DNA from: Lasiosphaeria ovina
Lineage: Eukaryota > Ascomycota > Sordariomycetes > Sordariales > Lasiosphaeriaceae
Length of the DNA: 64,000 nt
Direction of reading: 5' to 3'
Assembly (NCBI GenBank): GCA_033439765.1
Contig: JAULSN010000003.1
Span: 4,092,001-4,156,000, forward strand
Part shown: piece after piece, positions 1-13,350 of the stretch
Position numbering within the stretch: the stretch's first letter is position 1
Layout of the letters: the number at the start of each line of letters is the position of its first letter
Position numbers and translations under genes: made by a program
The notes under the pieces: model-generated
Told to the model about the DNA's origin: nothing
The model's database searches: none
The model's input: the letters and a program-made list of their open reading frames with translations, nothing else

Positions 1-801
1 GCACGATACAACCTTGACCCACACAGTCGAGCGGTTTGTAATACTTAGCAGCTTGCAATTCTGGCATCCTTTTGGAAGGTGTAGCGCAGCTGTAGTATAG
101 TGTTGTGCCCGCCATCATAATAGTATATAATTTTATCGATATCCCTCCCTTAGCCGACTAGTCACCCACTATCTAATGTTGTTCGGTCCTGCTTCGTTAA
201 TAGTCAAAAAGGAAGTTAGAACATAGCTAGGTAGGTACCTTACCCATTTGCCTTCCGTTCTCGGTGACTAAATTTTAAGGTGGACGAGCTGAAGAAGTTC
301 TTCGAAGACCATTTCACTTCCATTAAATGCCGGATATGTGCTGCAGTCACATGACCACCGCCCTGGTTCCCACGCAAGCTCCCATGGGTCTGAGGTCTTG
401 GCTGTCCAATCAACGCTCGTGGTCAGAGGCATGGTGGTGCCCCCTTCCCCGCGCCACGTACCGCGCATTCGAGCAGTTATGCCTTCTGACCTAAACGCAA
501 GGCGGCCTGCGTCATTGGATTCTAGGTTGCTAGGCACGACAGGCAACGCAACCGGCCCTGCATCCACACTAAAGAGCACCCGTCCGCCCGCGCTCCCGTC
601 CACTTGACCTTAGCCTCGACCAACGTGCGCCCCCCCAAGCTCGCTCGCTTCTTCCTTTCTACATCATTCCGCCCTCGCACCCAGCAAATTTCTCTTCATC
701 GCCATTCATCATCTTCATTAACTAGCGACAGTTGCCTTCTTTTGCATTCGTTTTTCATTACTGCTCTATCTTTTGAGAACTTATCAGATTGCGCCGCCAC
801 C
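1..801. other. Upstream region of the vacuolar protease gene
   Basis: No convincing gene. Short open frames on both strands show no family features. The last 200 bases before the start codon at 802 are pyrimidine-rich, as in many fungal leaders, and the start has a strong context (gccgccaccATG). A short AGGTAGGTACCTTACC palindrome-like motif lies near 229-244. Confidence 0.5.
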
Positions 802-2118
<1,317 letters not shown>

Positions 2119-3310
2119 GCCATTTGACGGGCAAGGCTGATCAAGCTCGGATTTTGGGTACCGGTTTCGGCAAGGCAGGACGAGATGGAGACGAGTAACC
2201 TTTTTCTTGTAAAGTGTATTTTTTATGTGATTCGGGCGTCGTGTTTGGGTTTTCTGACAAACTTGCTCCACCGATCGTTAAACATTTGGGTGGCGGTTCG
2301 CCTCCTTTTCCAAGGTCTACTTTTGGAGTCTAATGTCTCTGCTGCCATGACTGGACAGGATGAATCGCAAGGTTTCCTTTTGTGTAAAGTAACATTCAAG
2401 TCACTGAACCCAAAGCCGCTCCGCTCCATTGCCCCATTTGTGTCTTTTCCTAGTTAGCATATAATTATAGCTTTATCTTCTCAGGAGATCTGTTCATTGA
2501 TAGTGTTTGTAGATAATTACCAGGTACGTATCACTATCCTTCGTAGGGAAGGTATCGTAGGTACCAAGGTAATCAAATCTCGAGCTCCATGTACGCTGCA
2601 GCGCAAGCAGCTGCCTCAATTAAGATGTTCCTACCTAGGTAAGGTAGTAAGATATCCATGCATTGGATGATGCAAACTCTCCTGCTGCCTACTTTCACCT
2701 AGGTAGATACCTAGGTTGGTTTTATTCCGTGAAGGAGGCAGGTGTGCCAATTCACGTGCCCCTGCTTGACAGCTTTAGCTTGGCTTTTCGGGCAAAGTGG
2801 GTGCTGTGAAACGCGGGTGTGCTCTGAACTCCTTGGATGCTGGAGTGCGGCGGCCCACACGAGAAGATCACGTGATGCAATTGTGCACGCCCCCTTGGTG
2901 TCTCCACTAATTTCCGGAAACGGACTTAGCGCGGATTTGCCTCGCGCTGGCTTTTCGTACCAACTCGTGGTTAAGGGAACGACAGCCCTCTTGACCTTCC
3001 CTCTCTGCACACAACGCCGCTTCATGGGATGACCATCGGATGCCGAATGCATTCAAAGGCAGGGCTCTAGTTGAATTCTGGGATTGTCTTGCCCTCCTGT
3101 GTGGCGGTTTTGGATGATTTCACCAGTCTAGCGTGCCGGCCTGTCAACGACAAAAGTTTTTGGACTTGTACCTCGCCTGGAGCAAGCACTGCACACTCCT
3201 CCCTTCGCGAACGCGAATCGCGCGACATCCTAGCCAAGAGAACCACCGCCAACCATCGCACCCCAGCCCCCGACCTCGACGGCCATCACCACTCCCCTTC
3301 ACCACGAGCC
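2119..3310. other. Intergenic: pep4 3' region and rxt2 promoter
   Basis: No supported gene. It holds several TACCTAGGTA-like palindromic motifs (near 2631, 2698 and 2708) of the kind scattered through this window. The short open frames lack codon bias or family motifs. Confidence 0.4.
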
Positions 3311-6300
3311 ATGGCCTCGCCCGACGTCGCCGCCGTCGCGGCGCTCCAGGTCAACGGCGTCGCAGTATTGTCACGTCCCGACTCACCATCTTCAATCAAT
3401 TCCTCCACCAAGCGGAAGCGCGATTCAAGCGACTCCTCCCCACAAGTCAATGGCGCCGATGCGGCAAAGGCCCAGGTTAATGGAGCGCATTCTCTCTCTG
3501 ACCAGCAGCCGCTTATCCGCGACTTCTTTGATGTTTTGAAAAGGTATACGCCTGTCTAGTTGTGTTATTCTTCCTACCTCTTCAATTGCCCTCGCGGTAA
3601 CCTGCCTGCTCCCTGGGTGCCGGATGCTGACTTTGTCACTATTCCAGCCTCGACAGCTCCGATCTTGGCATTCTTAGCCGTCCGCTGCCTGATTCCCTTT
3701 CTGATGGCGAGCCGGCGGCAAAGCGGGCCAAATCCGAAGACAGCAGTAAACCTCTTACCATCACCGACAAGACTCTACAGGGCGCCTACAGCGCTCTGGA
3801 CGAACTTGTCTCCGACGTGTCCCAAGTTGTCAACGCTCAGGTTAGGGATCTTGAGGTTGCGTCTAGGCCCGAAGTAGACGACACCAAAACTGAGAATGCC
3901 ATTGCCAAGGCTGTCGCGTTCAAGAGCAAGGCTACCGATCTCGCTCGGAGGGAGATGGCGTATCCAAATGTTCCCAAGGCGCTGCCTCCGAAAATCAACC
4001 CTAGGGAGCCGCTTCCGCTGAGTTCCAATGGCGGTCTTGTCCTGACGACCGTCGGCGCCGCTCCGACCTTGAAGCCGCTTTTCACTAGCCTTCAACACGC
4101 CGCGACCCCTGACGGAGTACTCAAGTCGATTCCCGATGCCTTACTGCCGAATGGCGTCACTACTACACAAATACTTCCAGATGGCCCTGCGTCGACTGAA
4201 AAGAATAACCGCCCTCTGACTCTCGGGGAGCTTTTTCCATCTCCTCGGAATCTTCCACCTCTGCAGCCTCCTAAGGTGCCAAAAACCACGACAAAGAGCA
4301 CCGTTTTGACTTTCTATCACCCGGAACTCACCGAGAAGTCGAAGTACAGGACGGGCACCTACTTCTCGCAAACCATATCGACGGGCAATTGGCTGGACTA
4401 CAGCAATGCAACACCAACTGCGCATGTGAAAACGAAACAACGAGAACGAGCCCAGAGCCTCGCAGGGCATAAGCCGTCCTCGACCGAACTTGAAATGTCC
4501 GAAATGGAAGCCCTATTCAGGGGTGCTTTCTCTAGCTTTGCTCCTTGCAAAGACGACTCGGCTGCAATCGTTCCATCCAGCCAAGTCAGCCGGATATGGT
4601 GGCAGCGAGTTGGGCGGAGAAATTTCGACAAGATACTCGACTCGGACGCTGCTGAAGACGAGAATGAAGATGGGCCAGTGTCCGACTCGGTCCTCGCTAT
4701 GGAAATCGACGAAGAGCAAGTTAAAGCGGCCATTGAGGAGTGGGACGATAATGCGATCGACCCAAGTCTCGATCATGTCCTAGGCAAGAAGTCGGACGAA
4801 GACAAGGAGATTGATGATCTTCTCGAAGAAGTCTCAGACCTGATTGAGACTCTTGCTTCTTACCAGCGCAATCGCAATTTGACCTTGCCCACCAGTCAAG
4901 ACCGATACTCGGCAGATCCGGTCAACGGCGATATGCTCCGCAACGGTAGTCTCTCCCATCAACCGAGCGAGGAGGAGATGATGACGTATCAGACGCTGAA
5001 GTCTCAGCTATCATTGATCATTCGGACCTTGCCACCGTATGCAGTTGCTCGGCTTAACTCGGATAAGCTTGAAGAACTGAGCGTGAGCACAAAGATTGAG
5101 GTCCGCACGGATGAGTATAGGGGTGTCATGGAGGAAGACGAGCCGGCGCGTCTTGCGCGCCAGGCGGCACAAGCAGCGGCCAGCAACAGCCAGCGTCAAG
5201 CGCACAGGGCACCAAGCGTTTCTGCCACTACCCCGTACGCTACGCACCAATTTCCGACCCAGTTTGCCACTGCAGCTCGTCCCATTGCGAACGCCCAGCA
5301 TTATCCGCAAACGCCATCCCGTCCTCAACCCATGTTTCAACCAAGACAGCCGTCAACGGTTCCCATCCCGCAACCCCATCACCAGCCACAGCAGCGCCCG
5401 CCTCCCCAAAACCAGTATCGGCCACAGAACAGCTACGGATTCACACCGCAGCTTGCCAAAGCCCAAACACCATATGGCCATACCGGAATGCCTCAATACG
5501 CTTCCAGTCCCACCACCCAGCCACGAATGTCGCCTCATCCCGGCTACAACCAAGGACAGGCAGGCAACCACAGTCCCCGGTACCCACCTGGATATCCTGG
5601 GGGTTACCCTCAGCAACAGCCACAGATCCATCATCCTCAGCACCAACCGCAGCCGCAGCCCCAGCATCAGCAACTCGGCCAGCATCCCCCACACCCGCAG
5701 CACCAGCAGCACTTACACCCACAACACCAGCCACACCCGCAGCACCAGCAACTGCAACAACACCAGCAGCCCCCGCAACACCAGCAGCTCCCACAGCATC
5801 AGCAGCATCTTCCACACATTCAGCACTCGCCCCACCATCCACCACTCGCTCAACACGCTCAACACGCTCAACATCTCCCACAACAGCCGCCCTATTCTCC
5901 GTATGCAAACGGAGGGCACGGGGCCAGAACAATCTCACCGCAGGTACAACAAGTAAATGCATATGGGCAATCCCCGACGCCACCTCCACAGCACCAGCAA
6001 CTTGCGCGTTCGCCTTACGGAGGCCAAATGCACGGCATGCCGCCCAACCCTGCTCAACGTCAGTATCCCGGTACCCAGCCAGGCATGATGCCAGGCCAAG
6101 GCGGTAGGCCGGCAGGTCTGGTAGGGTATGCCACAGTAATGCCGGAAGTCCAGCAGCGGCAAGTGATGGAACAGGCCCGGGCTCGAGCGGACGCTGAACA
6201 GCGAGTCAGCGGGCACATGGGTAAAGTCACGCAGGGCGAGGTGGTCGGACTAGCCGGTATTGGTCTTGGCGGTAATGTTGACGTTCACAAGATCGCTGCT

Positions 6301-6477
6301 GCCAAGGCGATGCACATGGGGAACAATATGTCGCCAAGTCCCAAGATGCCCATCCACGGAGGGCCAAGCCCCGTCAATGGCGCCATGAACATCCCGCCGC
6401 CTGCCCGAAGTCCCTTGTCAGCCCACCCAAACATAGCAAGCCCCATGTCGGGTCCAGGGTTCAAGCCTCCGATGTGA
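3311..6477 (+). CDS. rxt2: Rxt2-like subunit of the Rpd3L histone deacetylase complex
   Basis: Model: exons 3311-3543 and 3648-6477, 1020 residues; the 104 bp intron splits a Ser codon. The first exon starts at MASPDVAAV and carries a basic patch (KRKRDSS). The Rxt2 N-terminal domain spans roughly residues 297-410, recognised by the run YRTGTYFSQTISTGNWLDY and, further on, the region around SRIWWQRVGRRNF. An acidic linker follows. Roughly residues 725-825 are a Gln/His/Pro tract coded by CAN codons. In yeast, Rxt2 belongs to the large Rpd3 deacetylase complex that represses transcription, so a nuclear corepressor role is inferred. Filamentous-fungus members are much longer than yeast Rxt2 because of the low-complexity tail. 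The tract also opens long frames in other phases, which are shadows. Confidence 0.9.
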
Positions 6478-7792
6478 AAGAGCCATTTCAACAAGGCTTG
6501 ATGGCACAAGTTCGATGCTCCACGTAGGTAGCTCGTTGGGAATAATGGATTCTGGATTAAGATTTTCTTATGGGATGGAGTGATGGATGGGTAGGGAGCG
6601 TTTTGCTGAGATTCCCTTTTTCCATTTTCATTTATTTTGCTTTCTTTCTTTTCCTTTTGAGGTTGGAGAAGTCAATCCCTTTCATCATCGTCACAGGAGA
6701 CATGCTATGATGAGGATTCGGTGAGGGTTCATATTGGTGGTCGTCCTGTTGGCAACTGCCGCCACCTTGTTTTGTTGCTATGGCCGATTAGGGTAGACTA
6801 ACGTCGGCGGTAAGACAGATGGAGCAAAAAGAGAAAGAAGTACCCCTAACTAAAGGGGACTTGGCTTTCCTTTTCTTCTGTTCAGCAGGAGAGTCTATTC
6901 TTGGCTTCGGCTGCTGGCGCGCGATGGTAATGGAATCTGGAATGGAGTTGGATTCGGGTTTTTTTTTTCCGCTTCTTTTTCCCTTCCTGTATCTCTTCTC
7001 AGTTGATTTTAACTTGAGGTCTAGCGGATAGATCAGATCAACAAATTGGCCTGTATTATTACTAGCATGAATGCCCTTTCTGGGCTTGAATGGCTTACCT
7101 AGGTTTCCGGTATAAAGCGGTGAAACGTCTGTCTTTTTTTTTTCTTCACTTTAGCGAGACCAAATGTGGGAGCCTGAGCTTATTTCATTGGGATAATGGT
7201 GAACAAGTAGGCCGGTAAGCTACGAAGGGACTGATCAATCCGAATGGCCCATCCTTCCCAACCGCGAATTCTGAGAGTGTTCCTCCTTGTAACGAGCTAG
7301 CTAAACCCAGGGGTCACTTGCCCTTTGATTTGCGACTCCGTGGATGTGTGTGATGTGCTACTAGAGGCTATTTTTTATTATTAAAGCTACCACCGACATA
7401 GTGAAGGAGCTGAGCTCCTTTACATGTTGGAGTGGGAAGGCAGCGGTTTTGGAAAACTACCCGCTTGGTCCAAAGGGAGAGAAAGGCTGATAAGAAAATA
7501 AAGGGGGTTTTATATTTGAGATTAGATGGTCCTATCATCTTTGTTTCTGTTTGACTGGGCACCTCTGAACACTAGCAAGCAAAGCGGGCGTAATGAGTTA
7601 GCCAGAAACCGAAAGCGGTTAGCTGGCACATGGTGAGAAACTCTTCCTATTTTACTCTCGTCTCTACGTTATAACGAGGCTCTTTATATTAGTATTGTGG
7701 CCCATGGCTTTGTTTTCTTTTTATATTCTGAGTTGGGTATCATTTCACTCTCGACTTCCTATCACCCTGCCAAGTTGCCTTTGTGTCATATT
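6478..7792. other. Convergent intergenic region
   Basis: Lies between the 3' ends of rxt2 (+) and the DUF155 gene (-). It is T-rich with several short poly-T and poly-A runs, consistent with two 3' untranslated regions. No supported gene is seen. Confidence 0.4.
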
Positions 7793-9217
7793 TTATCGAG
7801 GGCTGGTCGCGACTCTTGTGCTCTGGTTCATCTCCGCCCTCATAGCGCGCAGTTCGGCTAGCAGCTCGTGCTGAAACATGTCTTCCTTCTCTATATACAG
7901 TCTCCTGAGCTCAAACCCGACTTCAATAGCTATCAACACGATGATGATCCACTCAAGCCGCGTGCTGTGTCTCTCGCTCGACATTTTCTCGCTGATATCG
8001 AGCACATCCTGTGCCACGCTGACGACTTGTTGGGCATATGTCATCTTGTCGTTGAGCGTCTTGATGCGGACGCCGACGTCCAAGGCCTTGCCAATCTTGG
8101 AATAGTACGTCTCCAACTTCTCCTCGGTATCCCAGAAGATGTCAGGAAGTGCGTCCGTCAGGTCATTGTAGTGGTTGAGTTGACTGCGCAGGTTGAGCAG
8201 TTCGCCCGTCTTCTGCAGGATCAGGCCGCGGGACAGCGGTGCCTTGAGACCCTGGGAGAGCCTATCTGGGATGTGCCGTGTGCTCTCGAGGTAACGGGTG
8301 AGCGAGCCTTCCAGGACCGCCAGCTTGGTGCTGCGCGCCAGACCCGACGAGAAGGCGATTTTGGCCAGAGTAGTGTCCAGGCGGTCGCCGGCTACCACTT
8401 CGCGCCGCGTGCCAAGCACCACCACGTCGCCGCTCACTCGGCTTTGCTCTTCCTTCGGGTCCACTATGAAGTCGAGGTCCTCGACTTCTTTTTCGGCTAC
8501 GAAGGGCGATTCGGCGGCTGGCAGCAAGTGCTTAGTGGCCAGCGTGTTGACGATGTCGGGCGGCAGTGCCCACGTAACCACGGTGCCCGAAGGAAAGACA
8601 AAGATGTCGCCTTGGTTGAGGCCGCGCGCATGTACCACCTCGTGCACCTCGAACCCTGTGTTATCCGGGTCGAGAGAGAAGCCGTGGTGGGCCAATATGG
8701 ACGCCACCCTGTCCATATCGAACGACTCGGCTATGCAGACGGCGCTGATGGTGGAGCTGCCATCTGTGACGGCGACTGGCGCGTCAGAGGGAGGTGCGGA
8801 AGGCGGCTTGCCGGGTACGCCCTTCTGCGCGACAATGGCCAGGCGGTGAAGAGAGCTCTTCAAGGGGGGCTTGCGCTTCTTTTGGGCGGCCGACTTGTCG
8901 TCGTTGCCGTGGCCGTTGGCGTTGGCATTGGCGTCCGTCTCGGAGCCATTCCTTCTGCCAACTGCGTAGCTTCCGCTGCGGACAGACTCAGTGCCATCCT
9001 GCTGGAGGAGGGCATTGGAGGCGAAGTAAGTACGGCGGTGCGGGAGTTGGACGGGCGGGGTGCAGTGGAACTGCCGTTGGCGGAGCCGCGGTCGCGTCAA
9101 CGCTGTCGATGCAGAGCAGATGCTGCTGCGTGGTGGTATTGGTCCAAGTTTCGGCAGAAAAGACTTCATGGCGGTCCCATTGGAAACAATCCGACCTCCA
9201 ACGAGCCGCATGGACAA
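7793..9217 (-). CDS. Mitochondrial DUF155 (RMND1/Mrx10-like) membrane protein
   Basis: Single-exon gene, 474 residues. The N-terminus (MSMRLVGGRIVSNGTAMKSF) and the next 60 residues are rich in Arg, Ser and Ala and poor in acid, as expected of a mitochondrial targeting sequence. A DUF155 domain covers about residues 160-440, with the typical acidic/hydrophobic core and a conserved stretch around SQLNHYNDLTDALPDIFWD. A single transmembrane helix (RLEWIIIVLIAIEVGFEL) sits near the C-terminus, the standard position in the family. Human RMND1 and yeast Mrx10 support mitochondrial translation from the inner membrane, and the related yeast Rmd1/Rmd8 are less defined. The mitochondrial subfamily is inferred from the N-terminus. 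A 458-codon open frame on the opposite strand covers nearly the whole gene but has no family features. A second Met at residue 17 could be the start. Confidence 0.85.
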   Translation of the reverse strand: MSMRLVGGRIVSNGTAMKSFLPKLGPIPPRSSICSASTALTRPRLRQRQFHCTPPVQLPHRRTYFASNALLQQDGTESVRSGSYAVGRRNGSETDANANANGHGNDDKSAAQKKRKPPLKSSLHRLAIVAQKGVPGKPPSAPPSDAPVAVTDGSSTISAVCIAESFDMDRVASILAHHGFSLDPDNTGFEVHEVVHARGLNQGDIFVFPSGTVVTWALPPDIVNTLATKHLLPAAESPFVAEKEVEDLDFIVDPKEEQSRVSGDVVVLGTRREVVAGDRLDTTLAKIAFSSGLARSTKLAVLEGSLTRYLESTRHIPDRLSQGLKAPLSRGLILQKTGELLNLRSQLNHYNDLTDALPDIFWDTEEKLETYYSKIGKALDVGVRIKTLNDKMTYAQQVVSVAQDVLDISEKMSSERHSTRLEWIIIVLIAIEVGFELRRLYIEKEDMFQHELLAELRAMRAEMNQSTRVATSPR

Positions 9218-9609
9218 GGTGGGAGGTTGCTTCAGTTGGGCTAGAGGAAATAAAGGAGAATCGATGGGCTAAATAAAGGATGGCGTCACATTTCTATATC
9301 CCCTTTTTTTTTTTTTTTTTTGGAACTGAATGTGCTTTTAATCTGAACGCCATATACCTAGTGTATGTACTGTAATTATAGTGCATGTTTAGAAATCATG
9401 GCGGCGGAATCCACTAAGGTATCCATAGTGGGGGGACATGTATGTACTGTACAGTATCGTATGTACAGTATGTAATTTCTGCACAGTGCAATACAGTATG
9501 AAGATGTTCCTCATCTACCTTAGCTAGGTCAGTACTCAGTATAGTGCAGGAGACAACATAACCCAAAAGTTGAACAAATCTCGAATTCATCCACTCAACA
9601 CAACCAGCC
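9218..9609. promoter_or_regulatory. Divergent promoter, DUF155 gene and tip20
   Basis: A 392 bp gap between two divergent start codons must hold both promoters. It contains an 18-base T run (9305-9322) and several overlapping GTATGTACTGTAC-like short palindromes around 9360-9475. Confidence 0.5.
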
Positions 9610-12107
9610 ATGGCGGAAGCCGATATTCGCGTTGAGGACTACCTCGATGATAAGTTGCAGTCGACCACAGACTTTGAGCATCTCGACACATTGCTCAGCA
9701 GCGTCGAGTACCAGCGCAGCCAGCTCCAGTCGCAGCTCGACGATGCCACGCGCGAGCTCGACGACGTCCGCCGTTCTGCTGAGGATCGCAACGCCGCCCT
9801 AATTGCCCAGATACGCGAGTTCGAGTCGCTGCAGCAGAGCATTGACATCCGCCTCCAGATTGTCGCCGCGTCCGATGCCCCTGACGATGCCATCCGGCGC
9901 CTCGAGCCGCCCATGAAGCGGCTGCACAGCGTCAATCTGGCCCATAGCTACCTAGTCCTGCTGCGCGACGTCCAGGATTTGCGTCAGGCCGCCCGCGCCC
10001 ATCTGCCGCAGAGTCCAAAGGCCGCGCTGGAGCCCTACACGAAACTGAAACAGCTGTCGTTGCGCCTCAGGAAGCTCCAAGTCCAGGCCGATGGCGCTGC
10101 AGTGCACCTCGTCACCTATGTCGAGTCTGTGGCCGACACGCTCTGGGACGAGATGAAGAAGACTATGAGGGGCGAGCTTGAGGCTGTCCTGAAGGAGCGC
10201 GGCTGGCCGAATGTCGACCCGGATCTGGAGGTGGACCAAGACTGGCTTCGCTGCTTTGAGAGGTTGCTCGATCTCCAGGCCCCCGAGGTTCTCTACTCCC
10301 CAGGCGTAGTCACACTTCTACCCGTGGATGTCATGGCGCAGATTTTCGTCCACGAGTTTCGCTTTCATTTTATGAGCGACAAGCCAACCAGCCTCCCGCA
10401 GGCTATTGGCACCCATTGCTTCCCGTGGCTTCTGGCTCTTATCGAGAAATGGGAAGGCTTCTTCCAGGAAAACTTTGGGCCAGTCCTAGCCGCAAAATTC
10501 AGCGACACGTCTGTTTCCCACAGGATGGTGTACATGGACCCCGTGTGCGCCTTCGTCGCATCCATGCTACCAATCCTGAGGGAGAAGATTGCCTCAACAA
10601 TGGCTGACGCGACCAAGGATCCCGTTTTCCTCAGCAGTCTTATGGCCCAGCTCATGGCTTTTGATCAGGGACTCAGAGCCGGCTTCAACTATGACGGCGG
10701 AGATGCCGACAATGAATGGGGCGGCCTCGCCTCCAAAGTGCTTGATGAACACTTCAGCACATGGCTGGAGGCGGAGAAAAAGTTTGCTCTCGAGAGGTAC
10801 CGGGCTATAATGGCGCCTTCGGACTCGCGAAATATTGACTATGACTTTGCTGCGGGCGGAAAGACCAAACCTACATTTGCTGCGGTCCGCGTCACTGATT
10901 TACTGCGATCGGTCACGGCGCAATACGAGGGTGTTAGACGGTTCTCCCACAAGCTGCGGTTTCTTATAGACATCCAGCTTACTATACTGGACGAGTTCCA
11001 CGACCATCTCAGGGACATACTTGAGGCTTATCTCGGCATCACCTCAACCGTCGGTAGGGCTTTTGGTGTGACTAAGGAGCAATTGGCGGCCTTGGAAGGC
11101 ACTGGGGCGCTTGAGACCTTGTGTAAGGTGTATGGGAGTGCAGATCACATTGCCAATACACTGAAGGACTGGAGCAATGAAGAGGTAAAAATGCGCCGAC
11201 CCTTTTGACCGGTGGTGTGCTGACTGGTCATCTCAGTTCTTTGTGACGCTCTGGGAACAGCTTCAGATGAGAGCCAAATCCCGCGAGAACCAGAGCAACC
11301 TGGCAGGCGGGATGAGCTACGACGACGTGAGGGACCGGACCTCGTCAGCCGTAGGCACCGAGGAGGACGGCGGCGTTATTTTTGACGAGACAATTGCTGC
11401 GTATAGCCAGAAAAGAAAGCGTGCCCAAGAATTCCTCTCAGAGACTCTCATAGAGTCTCACCGAAAGGCTTTCAAGGCCTATCTCCACCGGCCGCAATGG
11501 AGCACAATCGTGGACGACTCTTCAAGTTAGTCGGCTCCTATAAGTACTTGGACGGTTGTCGGGGTTGCTGACAAGGAACGCCAGTCGACCCATACCAGCT
11601 CACCGCTGTGACGCCCGAACTGGATGAGCCATTAAGAGTAAGTGAGCCATCCGCAATTCAAACCTCAGGTGTACTAACCCAAAGAAGATTCTCAGGCGGG
11701 ATCTAGAGTTCCTGTCGCGGGCTCTTGGGACAGCCGTCTTCCGCCGTATCTGGCGCGAGGCACTGGAGCGGCTTAACAGCATGCTGTGGAGTGATGTCTT
11801 GATGAGTCACAGGTTCACAGCCTCTGGGGCCGTCCAGTTCGCGCGCGATCTGCGAGCTCTCTGCTCACTCGTCGAACGCTTTATACCCGACGGTTCCAGC
11901 GCGCTTGGAGGCCTGACTGATGCTCTCCGTCTCCTGAATCTCCCCATCGCAGCAGGGGAAGGTGCCATGTCACTCAGGAAGGCAACTGATATGATGTTTA
12001 CCGACAACGCCGAGGCCAAGAAAGCCTTAGAAGAAATGGATATTGACTCCTTGACTCCGGCCCACGCCCGGCAGATCTTGCAGCGCAGGGTAGAGAATGC
12101 CGAGTGA
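9610..12107 (+). CDS. tip20: RINT1/Tip20 family subunit of the Dsl1 ER tethering complex
   Basis: Model: exons 9610-11184, 11237-11525, 11585-11637 and 11685-12107, 779 residues, like human RINT1 and slightly longer than yeast Tip20. Introns are 52, 59 and 47 bp. The last acceptor is AAAG at 11684 or AAG at 11687, both in frame. Residues about 25-90 are heptad-rich and likely coiled coil. The family signature is the stretch around FHFMSDKPTSLPQAIGTHCF followed by PWLLALIEKWEGFF, near residues 255-285. The rest is helical, ending in the conserved ARQILQRRVENAE region. The Dsl1 complex catches Golgi-derived COPI vesicles at the ER through SNAREs, so a peripheral ER location is inferred. It shares its upstream gap with the DUF155 gene and runs toward the carrier gene with only 191 bp between stops. 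Confidence 0.9.
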
Positions 12108-12298
12108 CGGTCAAAACAGCCCAAACCAGGATAATCCAGCGTATATCTCAAATATCTACAAATAAACAAGACTAGCTTTGGCTCCATGCATCATATCATC
12201 CCAGCCCTGTTCCGGCGGCCCGTTGAGGAGCTCTGCCACTCGCTCTGTCGGTTTTCTTTCCGAGTTAGCCCGCGTCGCCCCGCTGGATGGAACTCGCT

Positions 12299-13350
12299 TC
12301 AGTTGATGGCCCGCATCGTCATCTCCACGACGGCGAAGGTGCCGGCGCTCACGGGCATGGCCCGTAATAGCGTAGGGCCTATACCCTTCCAGAAGCCACG
12401 CGCTCCCTCGGCGCGCCACGTTTGGGAGAAGCAATCGCGCATCGTCTTATAGCGCTGATTAGGGCCGAAACCGTCTGTCTGCATCTTGCTCTTGACTACG
12501 TCAAAAGGATAGCTGGCCAGCCAGAGAGCCTCACCAGCCAGCCCACCGTACAGAGCGACCTTGTAGCTGGGCACGTCCTTGCGCGCGATCTTGTTTCGCG
12601 CCGCATCGGCGTTCATAAGCCACTCAAACGCCAAGAACCAAACGCCGTACGCTTGTGCCTCGCGCACCACTGTCACGGCCTCACCCCGGTACAGGCCACG
12701 CATGACGCCGCCGCCGTCGGCCGCCACGAGTTTCCGAACGCAGTCCAACGGTCCCGTGTATAGCCGCCCGGCCCCGTGCGGTTGTGTCTGAAGGCGAATG
12801 CGCACGTGCTCGATGGGCCCCGAGATGACGCTGTTGGCCACGCCAGCAAACGCTCCCGCCGCGTAGTATTCGCCGTAGCCAAGCGTGCTAACGCCCGGAA
12901 CGAAGCCTGCTTTGCGCTGCTCCAGCCACCGCCGTGCCGAGTGGAACGCACCGAATTGGATTGACACACAGGCTCCGATGCCCAGCAGCGGTGTCAGCGT
13001 GCCCTTGTAAAATGCCAGCGGGCCCTCGTTCTTCCAAATGGACGCCGCCGCTGCTGCCGCCGACGGGTATGCGTTTGATGTCTGCAGGCGCACTTTGACA
13101 ATGTCGAAGGGCTGGCCTAATGGTGTAGCGAAATGAGCGGTTAGACAGTAGTTGCGCTTCCTCGCCTCGCTTGCTCGCTCCGAGAACAGTGTCATCCGGT
13201 CAGTTGGCCTGTAACTGGTCGTGGTGCCTTACCTATCAAGACCTGGGCAATACCCCCCGCGGCGCCCGAGAATAGGTCCTTGGCCGTCTGGAGCGCGCCG
13301 CCTCCTCCGCCTCCTCCGTGAGCGTCAATGTCGACCGCCGAGTCAGCCAT
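12299..13350 (-). CDS. ymc1: Mitochondrial carrier, Ymc1-like
   Basis: Model: exons 13350-13233 and 13116-12299 (minus strand), 311 residues. The 116 bp intron has GTAAGG and TTAG ends and a CTAAC branch point, and restores the first carrier motif exactly: ...AQVLIG joins QPFDIVKVRLQT. Three solute-carrier repeats are visible, each with the P-x-[DE]-x-x-[KR] motif: PFDIVKVR, PIEHVRIR and PFDVVKSK, with the matching six transmembrane helices. The run YKGTLTPLLGIGACVSIQFG and the second-repeat sequence place it with yeast Ymc1/Ymc2 and the carnitine/ornithine branch. Ymc1 has been linked to glycine or glutamate transport and mitochondrial pH, so the substrate here is not settled. A Gly run precedes the first helix. 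Location: inner mitochondrial membrane. Confidence 0.9.

Noticed and set aside
268..607. Overlapping ORFs of 111 and 89 codons before pep4
   Set aside because: They overlap on opposite strands, have no recognised features, and fall in the pep4 promoter.
5096..5956. 286-codon open frame inside rxt2 in another phase, and 5441-5989 on the other strand
   Set aside because: Both come from the CAN/CCN repeat tract, which is open in several phases.
7868..9244. 458-codon open frame opposite the DUF155 gene
   Set aside because: It covers the same DNA as a gene with clear family motifs, has no recognisable domain, and is the typical antisense shadow of a GC-rich gene.
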